NCBI GenBank assembly: GCA_003023165.1
Contig: PXSD01000038.1
Span: 1-6,519 of the forward strand
From: Halobacteriales archaeon QS_9_67_15
GTDB lineage: Archaea > Halobacteriota > Halobacteria > Halobacteriales > Haloarculaceae
Length of the DNA stretch: 6,519 nt
Direction: 5' to 3'
Part shown: piece by piece, positions 1 to 5,145 of the stretch
How positions within the stretch are numbered: the stretch's first letter is position 1
Layout of the letters: each line of letters begins with the position of its first letter
Position numbers and translations under genes: made by a program
The notes under the pieces: generated by a model
What the model was told of the DNA's origin: nothing
The model's input: only the letters and a program-made list of their open reading frames with translations
The model's database searches: none

Positions 1-122
1 GTGAACTGACGGCCGATCTGTACTTAATAATTGTGTGGAAAGACGTACCACACCACACGAACGTTCGCCTTTTCGGCGATGCGAGCGCCCGAACGGGAGT
101 TCCTGAGCCGGTGGCAAGTATG

Positions 123-197
123 GTAGAATTTGAAAGACATCGCTTGGACGACCGTATGACCACGTGCGATCGACCGTGCAGACGCTTTAAATTCTAC
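123..197. repeat. 12-base inverted repeat, one arm covering the proS TATA box
   Basis: The left arm GTAGAATTTGAA (123-134) and the right arm TTTAAATTCTAC (186-197) are reverse complements at 11 of 12 positions. The outer nine bases (123-131 and 189-197) match perfectly. The arms are 51 bases apart. The right arm contains the TTTAAA taken as the proS TATA box. This could be a paired operator; protein binding is inference. Confidence 0.55.
184..193 (+). promoter_or_regulatory. TATA box for proS
   Basis: TTTAAA at 186-191 is the best archaeal TATA element upstream of proS. It predicts a transcript start near 213-217, which leaves a leader of about 55-60 bases before the ATG at 273. No clear Shine-Dalgarno sequence lies just before that ATG. 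Confidence 0.55.
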
Positions 198-213
198 TAT
201 AGTCAGACGAAGT

Positions 214-273
214 GTGACACGGGCAACCGCGGCTTCGTCAGGTTCAAGAACGCGCTCGGAGAGTTTCAAGTAA
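214..273 (+). CDS. Possible 19-codon leader mini-ORF before proS
   Basis: A GTG at 214-216 lies about where the transcript start is predicted. It opens a reading frame of 19 codons, ending at the TAA at 271-273. The last A of that stop is the first base of the proS ATG (TAATG overlap). The peptide would be rich in Ser, Thr, Arg and Ala, with no proline, so it does not look like a proline sensor. A translated leaderless mini-ORF could pass ribosomes to proS, which lacks a clear ribosome binding site. This may equally be chance. Confidence 0.2.
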   Translation: MTRATAASSGSRTRSESFK

Positions 274-1727
274 TGAGTGGCGAGCAAGAGCTCGGTATCA
301 CCGAGAGCAAGGAGCACGCGACGGGCGACTGGTACGCCGAGGTCGTGCAGAAGGCGGAGCTGGCCGACTACGCACCCATGGGCGGGTTCATCGTCACCCG
401 CCCGCGCGGGTACGCCGTCTGGGAACGCCTGCAGGACCACCTCGACAGCTGGTTCAAGGACACGGGCGTCCGGAACGCGTATTTCCCGCTGTTCATCCCC
501 GAGAGCTACCTCGAACGGGAGAAGGACGTCGTCGAAGGGTTCGACCCCGAGGTCGCGTGGGTGACCCACGGCGGCTACGACGAACTCGATGAGCGACTGG
601 CGGTCCGCCCCACCAGCGAGTCGATCATCACGCCCTTTATCGCTGATTGGGTGCGCTCGCACCGGGACCTCCCGATGCGGCTGAACCAGTGGTGTTCGGT
701 TGTCCGGTGGGAGGCCACCGAGACGAAGCCGTTCTTCCGCACCAAGGAGTTCCGCTGGCAGGAGGGCCACACCGCCCACGCCGACGAGGGCGGCGCATGG
801 GACGAGACGATGACCCGCCTTGACCAGTACGAGAAGCTCTACGAAGACGTGCTCGCCATGCCGGTGCTGACGGGTCGCAAACCCGAGCACGACAAGTTCC
901 CCGGCGCGCACACGACGACGACCGTCGAGGCGCTGATGCCCGACGGCAAGTCCGTCCAGGGCGGGACCTCCCACTACCTGGGCACCTCCTTCGCGGAGGC
1001 GTTCGACATCACCTACAGCGACGAAGACGAGAACGAGCAGACCGCCCATACCACCTCCTGGGGCCTCTCATGGCGCTCGATGGGTGCGCTCATCATGACC
1101 CACTCCGACGAGCAGGGCCTCGTGCTCCCGCCCGCACTCGCGCCCGAACAGGTTGTGGTTATCCCCATCTGGCAGGAGGACAACAAAGACGAGGTCGTCG
1201 AGTACGCCGCCGACGTGGCCGCGGAACTCGACGAGGCGGGCGTCCGCGTCCACCTCGACGACCGCGACAACCGCAACCCCGGCTTCAAATACAACGAGCG
1301 GGAGCTCAAGGGCGTCCCCCTCCGTATCGAGGTCGGCCCCAACGAGGTCGAAGACGAGGAACTGACGATGAACCCCCGCCCCGACGGCGAGACCGTCGTC
1401 GAGGACCGCGCGGACGCCGTCGAGGCCGTCGAAGACAATCTCGACACCGTCTTCGCCAAACTCTACGCCAGCGCCGAGGAGACGCTCGAGAGCCAGATCC
1501 GCGAGGCCGACTCGCGCGAGGAGATCCTCGGCACCATCGGCCAGCACGGCGGCTACGTCACGTCCGGCTGGTGCGGCGACGAGGACTGCGAGGACCCCAT
1601 CAAGGAGGCCATCGCCGCCGAGATCGTGATGGTCCCCCTCGACCGCGACGAGAAACCCATCCACGACGACTGCGCCATTTGCGGCGACGAAGCCGCAGAG
1701 ACGGCGTACTGGGCGAAGACCTACTAG
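273..1727 (+). CDS. proS: Prolyl-tRNA synthetase (archaeal/eukaryotic type)
   Basis: ProRS is a cytoplasmic class II synthetase that charges tRNA-Pro with proline using ATP. The 484-residue product has the family's parts in order. An N-terminal segment containing YAPMGGFIVTRPRG (about 33-46) leads into the catalytic core, with the PTSES loop (113-117), a motif 2 region RWEATETKPFFRTKEF (145-160), the substrate-binding run KSVQGGTSHYLG (226-237) and motif 3 around 262-290 (R268, GLVLPP 282-287). The anticodon-binding domain spans roughly 291-400. The C-terminal zinc domain has Cys434, Cys439, Cys467 and Cys470, and the protein ends in AYWAKTY, with the terminal tyrosine typical of archaeal-type ProRS. 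The ATG at 273 gives the usual N-terminus; extending upstream would add 80 unlike residues across the promoter. It is probably transcribed alone, since the next gene is convergent. Confidence 0.97.
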   Translation: MSGEQELGITESKEHATGDWYAEVVQKAELADYAPMGGFIVTRPRGYAVWERLQDHLDSWFKDTGVRNAYFPLFIPESYLEREKDVVEGFDPEVAWVTHGGYDELDERLAVRPTSESIITPFIADWVRSHRDLPMRLNQWCSVVRWEATETKPFFRTKEFRWQEGHTAHADEGGAWDETMTRLDQYEKLYEDVLAMPVLTGRKPEHDKFPGAHTTTTVEALMPDGKSVQGGTSHYLGTSFAEAFDITYSDEDENEQTAHTTSWGLSWRSMGALIMTHSDEQGLVLPPALAPEQVVVIPIWQEDNKDEVVEYAADVAAELDEAGVRVHLDDRDNRNPGFKYNERELKGVPLRIEVGPNEVEDEELTMNPRPDGETVVEDRADAVEAVEDNLDTVFAKLYASAEETLESQIREADSREEILGTIGQHGGYVTSGWCGDEDCEDPIKEAIAAEIVMVPLDRDEKPIHDDCAICGDEAAETAYWAKTY

Positions 1728-1744
1728 ACCACCTAGTTACCATC

Positions 1745-1793
1745 TTTTTCGCCAGCGGGTTTCCTCGCGCCCGAAGGGCGCTGCGGGAACCCC
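1745..1793 (+). terminator. Likely proS terminator: T-run and hairpin
   Basis: Seventeen bases after the proS stop there is a run of five T (1745-1749), the kind of signal archaeal RNA polymerase uses to stop. It is followed by a two-part hairpin: an inner stem GCGCCC-GAA-GGGCGC (1767-1781) and an outer stem between GGGTTTCC (1757-1764) and GGAACCCC (1786-1793) with one unpaired T. Confidence 0.45.
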
Positions 1794-1924
1794 CTGACCA
1801 AAAACATGGGTGAAAAAGTCGGAGCCTCGCTGTTCGCGGGCTTCGCCCGCTCACTATCGAGGCGCTCGTTCCACTCGCGCCTCGCACCGCTCGGCTCTGG
1901 AGAACCGCCTCGCGCCATAGGCGC
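1757..1924. repeat. Cluster of four GC-rich palindromic elements between convergent genes
   Basis: Four separate stem-loops are visible: 1767-1781 (6 bp stem, loop GAA), 1836-1850 (GCGGGC-TTC-GCCCGC), 1858-1884 (CGAGGCGC and GCGCCTCG, 11-base loop), and 1912-1924 (GCGCC-ATA-GGCGC). The first two have the same design, with a 6 bp stem and loops that are reverse complements of each other. The word CGCTCGTTCC (1863-1872) recurs in reverse complement inside ileS (6062-6071). I read these as dispersed haloarchaeal palindromic repeats that may also act in termination. Confidence 0.5.
1800..1850 (-). terminator. Likely terminator of the minus-strand 108-residue gene
   Basis: Read on the minus strand, the hairpin at 1850-1836 is followed by five T (1817-1813) and another five T (1804-1800). 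A GC-rich stem followed by U-runs fits transcription termination for the gene ending at 1945. Confidence 0.4.
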
Positions 1925-1944
1925 TCGGCGGACATACCGAAGAG

Positions 1945-2271
1945 TCATAAACAGGCCAGCAGTTCGCCCTCGACCCGTGGTTTCGGCGCGATTCCTGTCT
2001 CGCCGTGTGCTGCGCGCCAGACACCCTTACTCGTGACGAGGTAGCCGAAGGCGTACCGGTGCCCGTCGAAGTAGCCGTGGGGCGTCCCGTCGCCGTCGGC
2101 CCAACGGCCGTGGTCCATCGCGCGGTAGTTGAGCGCGCACTCGTAGGCGACGTACTCCCGGACGGCCGCGTCGACACCGGCATCCGGCCCGTCCGGTGCG
2201 CACCCGTGATTCGGGCCGACCGAGGCCGGGGAAGTTACCCCGAAATTGGGTGAGAGTTCCGGCCCACTCAC
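1945..2271 (-). CDS. Unrecognised 108-residue protein
   Basis: I do not recognise the family. The frame starts at a GTG (2271-2269) and ends with a TGA (1947-1945). The first 30 or so residues are Gly/Pro/Ser/Asp-rich and look disordered. From about residue 33 the protein looks folded, with the features VREYVAYECALNYR, then HGRWADG, a run with HGYFDGHRYAFGYL, and VWRAAHG. The Tyr/Trp/His-rich pattern and GC-rich third positions favour real coding. The frame stays open upstream to 2610 but has no good start between 2271 and the ferritin-like gene it would overlap. No signal peptide, membrane helix or Cys pair is evident. It is divergent from the ferritin-like lipoprotein gene (76-base gap), so the two may share control. 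The opposite-strand frame at 2005-2253 looks like its shadow. Confidence 0.55.
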   Translation of the reverse strand: MSGPELSPNFGVTSPASVGPNHGCAPDGPDAGVDAAVREYVAYECALNYRAMDHGRWADGDGTPHGYFDGHRYAFGYLVTSKGVWRAAHGETGIAPKPRVEGELLACL

Positions 2272-2300
2272 GGCAGATACACGGACGATACACGGCGAAA

Positions 2301-2320
2301 CTCGGAAAATCGCTTTTAGG
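2301..2320 (+). promoter_or_regulatory. Promoter of the ferritin-like lipoprotein gene
   Basis: The TATA-like element CTTTTAGG (2313-2320) is preceded by an A-rich recognition element around CGGAAAAT (2303-2310). Its centre lies about 31 bases before the ATG at 2348, so the transcript should have a leader of at most a few bases. Confidence 0.55.
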
Positions 2321-2347
2321 GGGTAGACGGTCCAGTAAGACGGAATC

Positions 2348-3694
2348 ATGACGCGACCCACCGACGCAGACGGTCGAACGCGGCGTACCTTCCTCGGAGC
2401 AACTGCCTCGCTGGCGGCGCTGGGCCTCGCTGGCTGTTCCAGCGACGACGGCGACGGCGGCGGTTCGACGGACGCGATGGACCCCACTGACACGCCGATG
2501 GCCACGCCGACCGACACGATGGGCGGGATGACCGACACGCCCACCGACGAACCGACCGACACGCCGACGGCCACCGACGCGATGGCCGCCCCGGACGTGC
2601 CACTGCTCAACTACGCGCTCACGCTCGAACACCTCGAGAACGCCTTCTACCGCGACGGGCTCGAGAAGTTCGCCGACGACGAACTGATGAACGCCGACGC
2701 GCTCTCGAACTTCGGCGAGACCGTCCGAATGCAGGTCCCGGAGTATCTCGCGACCGTCGGCGCGCACGAGGCCGCCCACGTCGACGCGCTGACGGGGACC
2801 GTCGAGGACCTCGGCGGCACGCCGGTCGGCGAAGGCGAGTACGACTTCGGCTACGAGACGCCCACGGAGTTTTTCGCCGTCGCACAGGCGCTGGAGAACA
2901 CCGGCGTCGCCGCCTACGCCGGTGCCGCACCGCAGGTCGTCAACAACGACATCCTCGCCGCGGCCGCGGGCATCCACAGCGTCGAGGCCCGCCACGCGAG
3001 CTTCCTGAACCTGATCAACGGCGACAACCCGTACCCCGACGGCGTCGACGAGGCGATGACCATCGACGAGGTGCTGGAGGTCGCCGGCGGGTTCGTCACC
3101 AGCGAGGTCGACCCGAGCGTCTACGAGACGGGCGAGGACCGCCCGACCCACGACCGCAAAGCCGACGACGACGTGACCGACGTGAACGTCCTCAACTACG
3201 CGCTGACCCTCGAACACCTCGAGAACGCCTTCTACCGCGACGGGCTCGAGCAGTTCAGCGACCAGGAGATCATGGACGCCGAGGCGCTCACCGACTTCGG
3301 CGACGAGGTTCGGATGGCCGTGCCCGACCACCTGCGGACGGCGGGTGCCCACGAGGCGGCCCACGTCTCCGCTCTCTCGGACACGATCGAGACCCTCGGC
3401 GGCACGCCCGTCGAGGAGGCGACCTACGACTTCGGGTACGGCAACCCGACCGAATTCCTCGGCGTCGCGAAGGCGCTGGAGAACACGGGCGTCGCCGCCT
3501 ACAAGGGTGCCGCACCGACCGTCTCGAACGACGACGTGTTCGCGGCGGCCATCGGTATCCACAGCGTCGAGGCTCGACACGCGGCCCTGTTGAACGAACT
3601 GAACCTCGACTCGCCGTTCCCCGCGGGCGTGGACGAACCGAAGACGATGGACGAGGTCGTCGAGATCGCCGGCCAGTTCATCGTCGAGGAGTAA
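2348..3694 (+). CDS. TAT lipoprotein with two tandem ferritin-like di-iron domains
   Basis: The product has 448 residues. The N-terminus has a twin-arginine motif (RRTFLG, 12-17), a hydrophobic stretch and a lipobox (LAGC, Cys30), so it is probably exported folded and anchored outside the cytoplasmic membrane. A Thr/Asp/Pro-rich spacer (31-82) follows. Two ferritin-like domains (about 84-250 and 279-445) align without gaps at an offset of 195 residues, with about two thirds identical. Each has the four-helix di-iron pattern: E94, E141xxH144, E183, E213xxH216, and E289, E336xxH339, E378, E408xxH411. The family (PF13668-like, which includes desiccation-related proteins) is poorly characterised. 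A role in iron or manganese binding or peroxide defence is inference. Single-domain relatives are more usual. Its ATG sits at the right distance from a TATA box for a leaderless transcript. Confidence 0.9.
   Translation: MTRPTDADGRTRRTFLGATASLAALGLAGCSSDDGDGGGSTDAMDPTDTPMATPTDTMGGMTDTPTDEPTDTPTATDAMAAPDVPLLNYALTLEHLENAFYRDGLEKFADDELMNADALSNFGETVRMQVPEYLATVGAHEAAHVDALTGTVEDLGGTPVGEGEYDFGYETPTEFFAVAQALENTGVAAYAGAAPQVVNNDILAAAAGIHSVEARHASFLNLINGDNPYPDGVDEAMTIDEVLEVAGGFVTSEVDPSVYETGEDRPTHDRKADDDVTDVNVLNYALTLEHLENAFYRDGLEQFSDQEIMDAEALTDFGDEVRMAVPDHLRTAGAHEAAHVSALSDTIETLGGTPVEEATYDFGYGNPTEFLGVAKALENTGVAAYKGAAPTVSNDDVFAAAIGIHSVEARHAALLNELNLDSPFPAGVDEPKTMDEVVEIAGQFIVEE
2597..3682 (+). repeat. Internal tandem duplication of the ferritin-like domain
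   Basis: The two copies are 2597-3097 and 3182-3682, exactly 585 bases apart. By my count about 115 of 167 aligned residues are identical, with no gaps. Conservation at DNA level is strongest over the first helix: 2606-2665 and 3191-3250 differ at 2 of 60 bases, although elsewhere the copies differ more. That suggests an old duplication with either recent local gene conversion or strong constraint there. Confidence 0.9.
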
Positions 3695-3707
3695 CGACGA
3701 ATCTGCT

Positions 3708-3841
3708 GTCGGTCACAGACGGATCTGTCGTCGACCTCCGACGAGATCGCCGTCGGTCCAAGACGAGGGTGCTGTCGGTCGTCGTCGGTCACTCGGCAGC
3801 GCTCAGTGGTCCTCGACGGCTTCGACGGTCACTCGTCGGTC
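3708..3841 (+). repeat. Five direct copies of GTCGGTC before the regulator gene
   Basis: Copies start at 3708, 3752, 3774, 3784 and 3835, all in the same orientation. Two are extended to GCTGTCGGTC (3705-3714 and 3771-3780), and GGTCACTCG occurs at 3787-3795 and 3827-3835. The spacings 44, 22, 10 and 51 are near multiples of the DNA helical turn. The cluster lies directly upstream of the winged-helix gene, so operator sites for that protein are one possible reading. Confidence 0.4.
3715..3728 (+). other. Small hairpin after the ferritin-like gene
   Basis: ACAGA (3715-3719) and TCTGT (3724-3728) form a 5 bp stem with a four-base loop, 20 bases after the stop codon at 3692-3694. No T-run follows, so a terminator role is weak. 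Confidence 0.25.
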
Positions 3842-3852
3842 CTCGGTCGGAG

Positions 3853-3864
3853 CGCTTACGTAAC
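3853..3864 (+). promoter_or_regulatory. Promoter of the winged-helix regulator, with TTACGTAA palindrome
   Basis: TTACGTAA (3856-3863) is a perfect 8-base palindrome centred about 27 bases before the ATG at 3887. This is the usual place for a TATA box on a haloarchaeal leaderless transcript. The palindrome could also be a repressor site. It is followed by a run of seven C (3864-3870). Confidence 0.45.
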
Positions 3865-3886
3865 CCCCCCGAGTGGGTACTTGCCA

Positions 3887-4177
3887 ATGGAGGCCGTTCT
3901 CTGGTACGTGCTGGCCGGGACTCGCGGCGGCATCAACCGGGTGCGTATCCTCCGCGCACTCGACGAACGGCCGCGCAACCCCAACCAGCTCGCAGAGGAC
4001 ATGGACCTCAACTACGACACGGTGCGACACCACCTCGACGTCCTCACCGAAAACGACGTGCTCGAATCGAGCGGCGACGACTACGGCGCGGTGTACCTCC
4101 CCTCGGACACCGCCGAGACCCACTGGGATACCGTCGAGAGCATCGTCGAGCAAGTCGACGGACCGGACGATTCATGA
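3887..4177 (+). CDS. Small winged-helix DNA-binding regulator (ArsR-like fold)
   Basis: The 96-residue protein is probably a transcription regulator. After a short hydrophobic start (MEAVLWYVLAG), residues 16-65 read as a winged helix-turn-helix. Helix 1 is NRVRILRALDERP (17-29). NPNQLAEDMDL and NYDTVRHHLDVLTENDVLES follow, matching the ArsR-type pattern in which TVRHHL lies in the recognition helix. A wing (DDYGAVYLPS) and a C-terminal acidic helix come next. No Cys pair or other metal or ligand site is visible, so the signal is unknown. The ATG at 3887 is preferred because the promoter palindrome sits 27 bases upstream; the open frame before it crosses that promoter. The stop overlaps the start of the next mini-ORF (ATGA), and a small membrane protein follows, suggesting a regulator and membrane partner in one unit. 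Confidence 0.85.
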   Translation: MEAVLWYVLAGTRGGINRVRILRALDERPRNPNQLAEDMDLNYDTVRHHLDVLTENDVLESSGDDYGAVYLPSDTAETHWDTVESIVEQVDGPDDS

Positions 4178-4230
4178 CCTGCCACCCGAAAGTAACCGAT
4201 GACCGACGCCACCAACTCTCCGACAGATGA
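4174..4230 (+). CDS. 18-codon mini-ORF chained by ATGA overlaps
   Basis: The frame MTCHPKVTDDRRHQLSDR starts at an ATG (4174-4176) that overlaps the regulator's TGA. It ends at a TGA (4228-4230) that overlaps the membrane protein's ATG (4227-4229). Both junctions read ATGA, the classic arrangement for translational coupling. It exactly fills the gap between the two genes. The peptide is hydrophilic and resembles nothing I know. Its role may simply be to carry ribosomes across the gap. Confidence 0.35.
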   Translation: MTCHPKVTDDRRHQLSDR

Positions 4231-4532
4231 GCACCCTATTCACCATCGCGCGGATCGCCGTGGCCCTCAACGTCGCCTTACTGGCTGTTCTCGGCGGGGT
4301 CTGGGCGCGCAACTACTGGACGCTCCGCTCGAAGCACACCCTCGGGATGCTCGTCTTCGCCGCCCTCCTGTTCGCCGAGAACGCCTTCGCGTTCTACTTC
4401 TACCTGTTCGACAACCTCCTCTCGGACTGGTTCGCAACGGCCGTCCCCGAGCCCGCCTGGCAGGCCATGCTCCTGTTCCACGTCCTCGAAACCCTCGCTA
4501 TCGCCTTCCTCACCTGGGTCACGCTCGACTGA
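4227..4532 (+). CDS. Small membrane protein with three helices, partner of the regulator
   Basis: The 101-residue product has three likely membrane helices: about 5-27, 38-61 and 77-99. A basic loop follows helix 1 (R28, R34, K36), which by the positive-inside rule puts that loop in the cytoplasm and the N-terminus outside. Polar residues lie within or at the edge of the hydrophobic stretches: E51-N52 in helix 2 (LLFAENAF), and H85 and E88 in helix 3 (LFHVLETLAI). They may form a functional site. It has no signal peptide cleavage site and no known domain that I can name. Its ATG is coupled to the preceding mini-ORF by an ATGA overlap, so it is probably co-transcribed with the winged-helix gene. 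A sensing role for the pair is plausible but unproven. Confidence 0.8.
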   Translation: MSTLFTIARIAVALNVALLAVLGGVWARNYWTLRSKHTLGMLVFAALLFAENAFAFYFYLFDNLLSDWFATAVPEPAWQAMLLFHVLETLAIAFLTWVTLD

Positions 4533-4609
4533 CCGGCCCGATTCGTTCGGGACCCTGTCGAGTCACCCCCCACTGTGCGGTGTGTCACCGAGCAGAGACG
4601 ATGATAGCC

Positions 4610-4623
4610 GTGCCATGTGGCAC
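4610..4623. promoter_or_regulatory. 14-base dyad GTGCCA-TG-TGGCAC
   Basis: This is a perfect inverted repeat of six bases with a two-base centre, too tight for an RNA hairpin but typical of a dimeric DNA-binding site. No promoter is obvious beside it, so the function is open. Confidence 0.25.
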
Positions 4624-4761
4624 CAACCACCACGAATACGATGTCACGCGTCCGAACGGCCGGAGACAGATGCAAGCCCTCAGAAGCCGGCGTTCGACAC
4701 GCCCGCCCGTCGACAGACCGACGAATGCGTCGAACGGCGCGGACTGGCCACACTCCCTATA

Positions 4762-4997
4762 GTGCGGGAGTCGCTCGACGTGGACCGCCAGACGGTCGAC
4801 TACGACATCGTTGGGCAGACATCGAGGCCCCGCAGGTCAGAAGCTCAGCCACGCCGCCAAACTCACCGTCGGCGTGACCGACGAGTACCGCGACCACTGG
4901 ATCGGGACCACTCTCCGCCGAGCAGTTTCGACTGGGCGACGACCGGATCGACGGCGAGTTCGTCGCCGAGCTGCTGCCAGCGAAGACGCTCCAGTAG
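4762..4997 (+). pseudogene. Possible remains of a gene broken by frameshifts
   Basis: Protein-like stretches follow each other in different frames of the same strand: VRESLDVDRQTVDYDIVG (from 4762), WADIEAPQVR (from 4812), KLSHAAKLTVGVTDEYRDHW (from 4841), and EQFRLGDDRIDGEFVAELLP from 4920, the last frame ending at a TAG at 4995-4997. Each has balanced, acidic composition and halophile-like codon use, unlike the Arg/Pro-rich readings of the other frames. LDVDRQTVDY resembles a helix-turn-helix recognition segment, but I cannot name a family. At least two single-base shifts would be needed to join them. Sequencing error is an alternative explanation. Confidence 0.35.
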
Positions 4998-5050
4998 CCC
5001 CCCGCTTTCGACCCCCGCCCTCTATCGTGTGAGACCTGACCCCAGGCCGC

Positions 5051-5066
5051 CGAAAGCGATTTATCT
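5051..5066 (+). promoter_or_regulatory. Promoter with recognition element and TATA box upstream of the ileS leader
   Basis: CGAAA (5051-5055) followed by GATTTATC (5059-5066) matches the archaeal arrangement of TFB recognition element plus TATA box. The expected transcript start is near 5088, at the ATG of the 18-codon micro-ORF (5089). It is the best promoter I see upstream of ileS; nothing comparable appears in 5146-5354. Confidence 0.6.
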
Positions 5067-5088
5067 CCCGACCGACTACAAGCTATCA

Positions 5089-5145
5089 ATGACGCGGCAC
5101 GTCGTGCCCGCGGCGACGACTATTATCGCCCCGTCAGGGGCGTAG
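5089..5145 (+). CDS. 18-codon micro-ORF, possible ileS leader peptide
   Basis: The frame reads MTRHVVPAATTIIAPSGA and ends at TAG (5143-5145). Its ATG lies about 27 bases after the centre of a TATA box, the exact geometry of a leaderless haloarchaeal transcript. Codons 10-13 are Thr-Thr-Ile-Ile (ACG ACT ATT ATC). Codons 14-18 lie in a GC hairpin (5127-5142). The next gene downstream is an isoleucyl-tRNA synthetase. In bacteria such runs of cognate codons before a hairpin define attenuation leader peptides. I know of no established archaeal case. It could also be a chance frame. Confidence 0.35.
   Translation: MTRHVVPAATTIIAPSGA

Larger units (their letters stand above)
1..272. other. Control region upstream of proS, no gene seen
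   Basis: I see no convincing coding region here on either strand. The stretch is visibly richer in A and T than the rest of the window. It contains a short stem (GTGTGG at 33-38 with CCACAC at 48-53), a perfect 10-base palindrome CGAACGTTCG at 58-67 with another CGAACG at 90-95, a 12-base inverted repeat (123-134 and 186-197), and a TATA box at 186-191. The proS reading frame stays open back to position 33. The codons before 273 do not resemble the ProRS N-terminus, and the TATA box lies inside that extension. Confidence 0.6.
4533..5088. other. Long stretch without an intact gene
   Basis: No intact gene is convincing here. The part up to about 4760 holds only short dyads: CGGTG-TGT-CACCG (4578-4590), GTGCCA-TG-TGGCAC (4610-4623), and a stem ACTCCC (4752-4757) with GGGAGT (4766-4771). 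The part from 4762 to 4997 looks like a broken gene. After 5000 the sequence leads to a promoter at 5051-5066. Overlapping open frames on both strands have Arg/Pro/Ser-rich translations typical of GC-rich noncoding DNA. Confidence 0.5.

Noticed and set aside
33..272. Upstream extension of proS to position 33 or 121
   Set aside because: The added residues do not look like a ProRS N-terminus, and the TATA box and inverted repeat lie inside the extension.
24..1049. Long minus-strand open frame opposite proS
   Set aside because: It mirrors the codon pattern of proS. Its Val/Leu/Arg/Gly-rich translation is typical of the antisense of a GC-rich gene.
1757..1924. CRISPR array or insertion sequence in the hairpin-rich spacer
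   Set aside because: There are no regular direct repeats with equal spacers, no transposase frame and no terminal inverted repeats with target duplication.
2005..2253. Plus-strand frame of 82 codons
   Set aside because: It is Val/Arg/Pro-rich and lies opposite the better minus-strand gene.
2027..3580. 517-codon minus-strand frame opposite the ferritin-like gene
   Set aside because: It is antisense to a clear gene. Its internal repeats simply mirror the domain duplication, and its 3' part is a shifted, Arg-rich reading of the 108-residue gene.
3803..4153. Minus-strand frame opposite the winged-helix gene
   Set aside because: The plus strand has a clear helix-turn-helix pattern and a promoter; this frame is its antisense.
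4400..4753. Minus-strand frame of 117 codons
   Set aside because: It overlaps the membrane protein gene, has a mixed Arg/Ser-rich composition and shows no motif or promoter.
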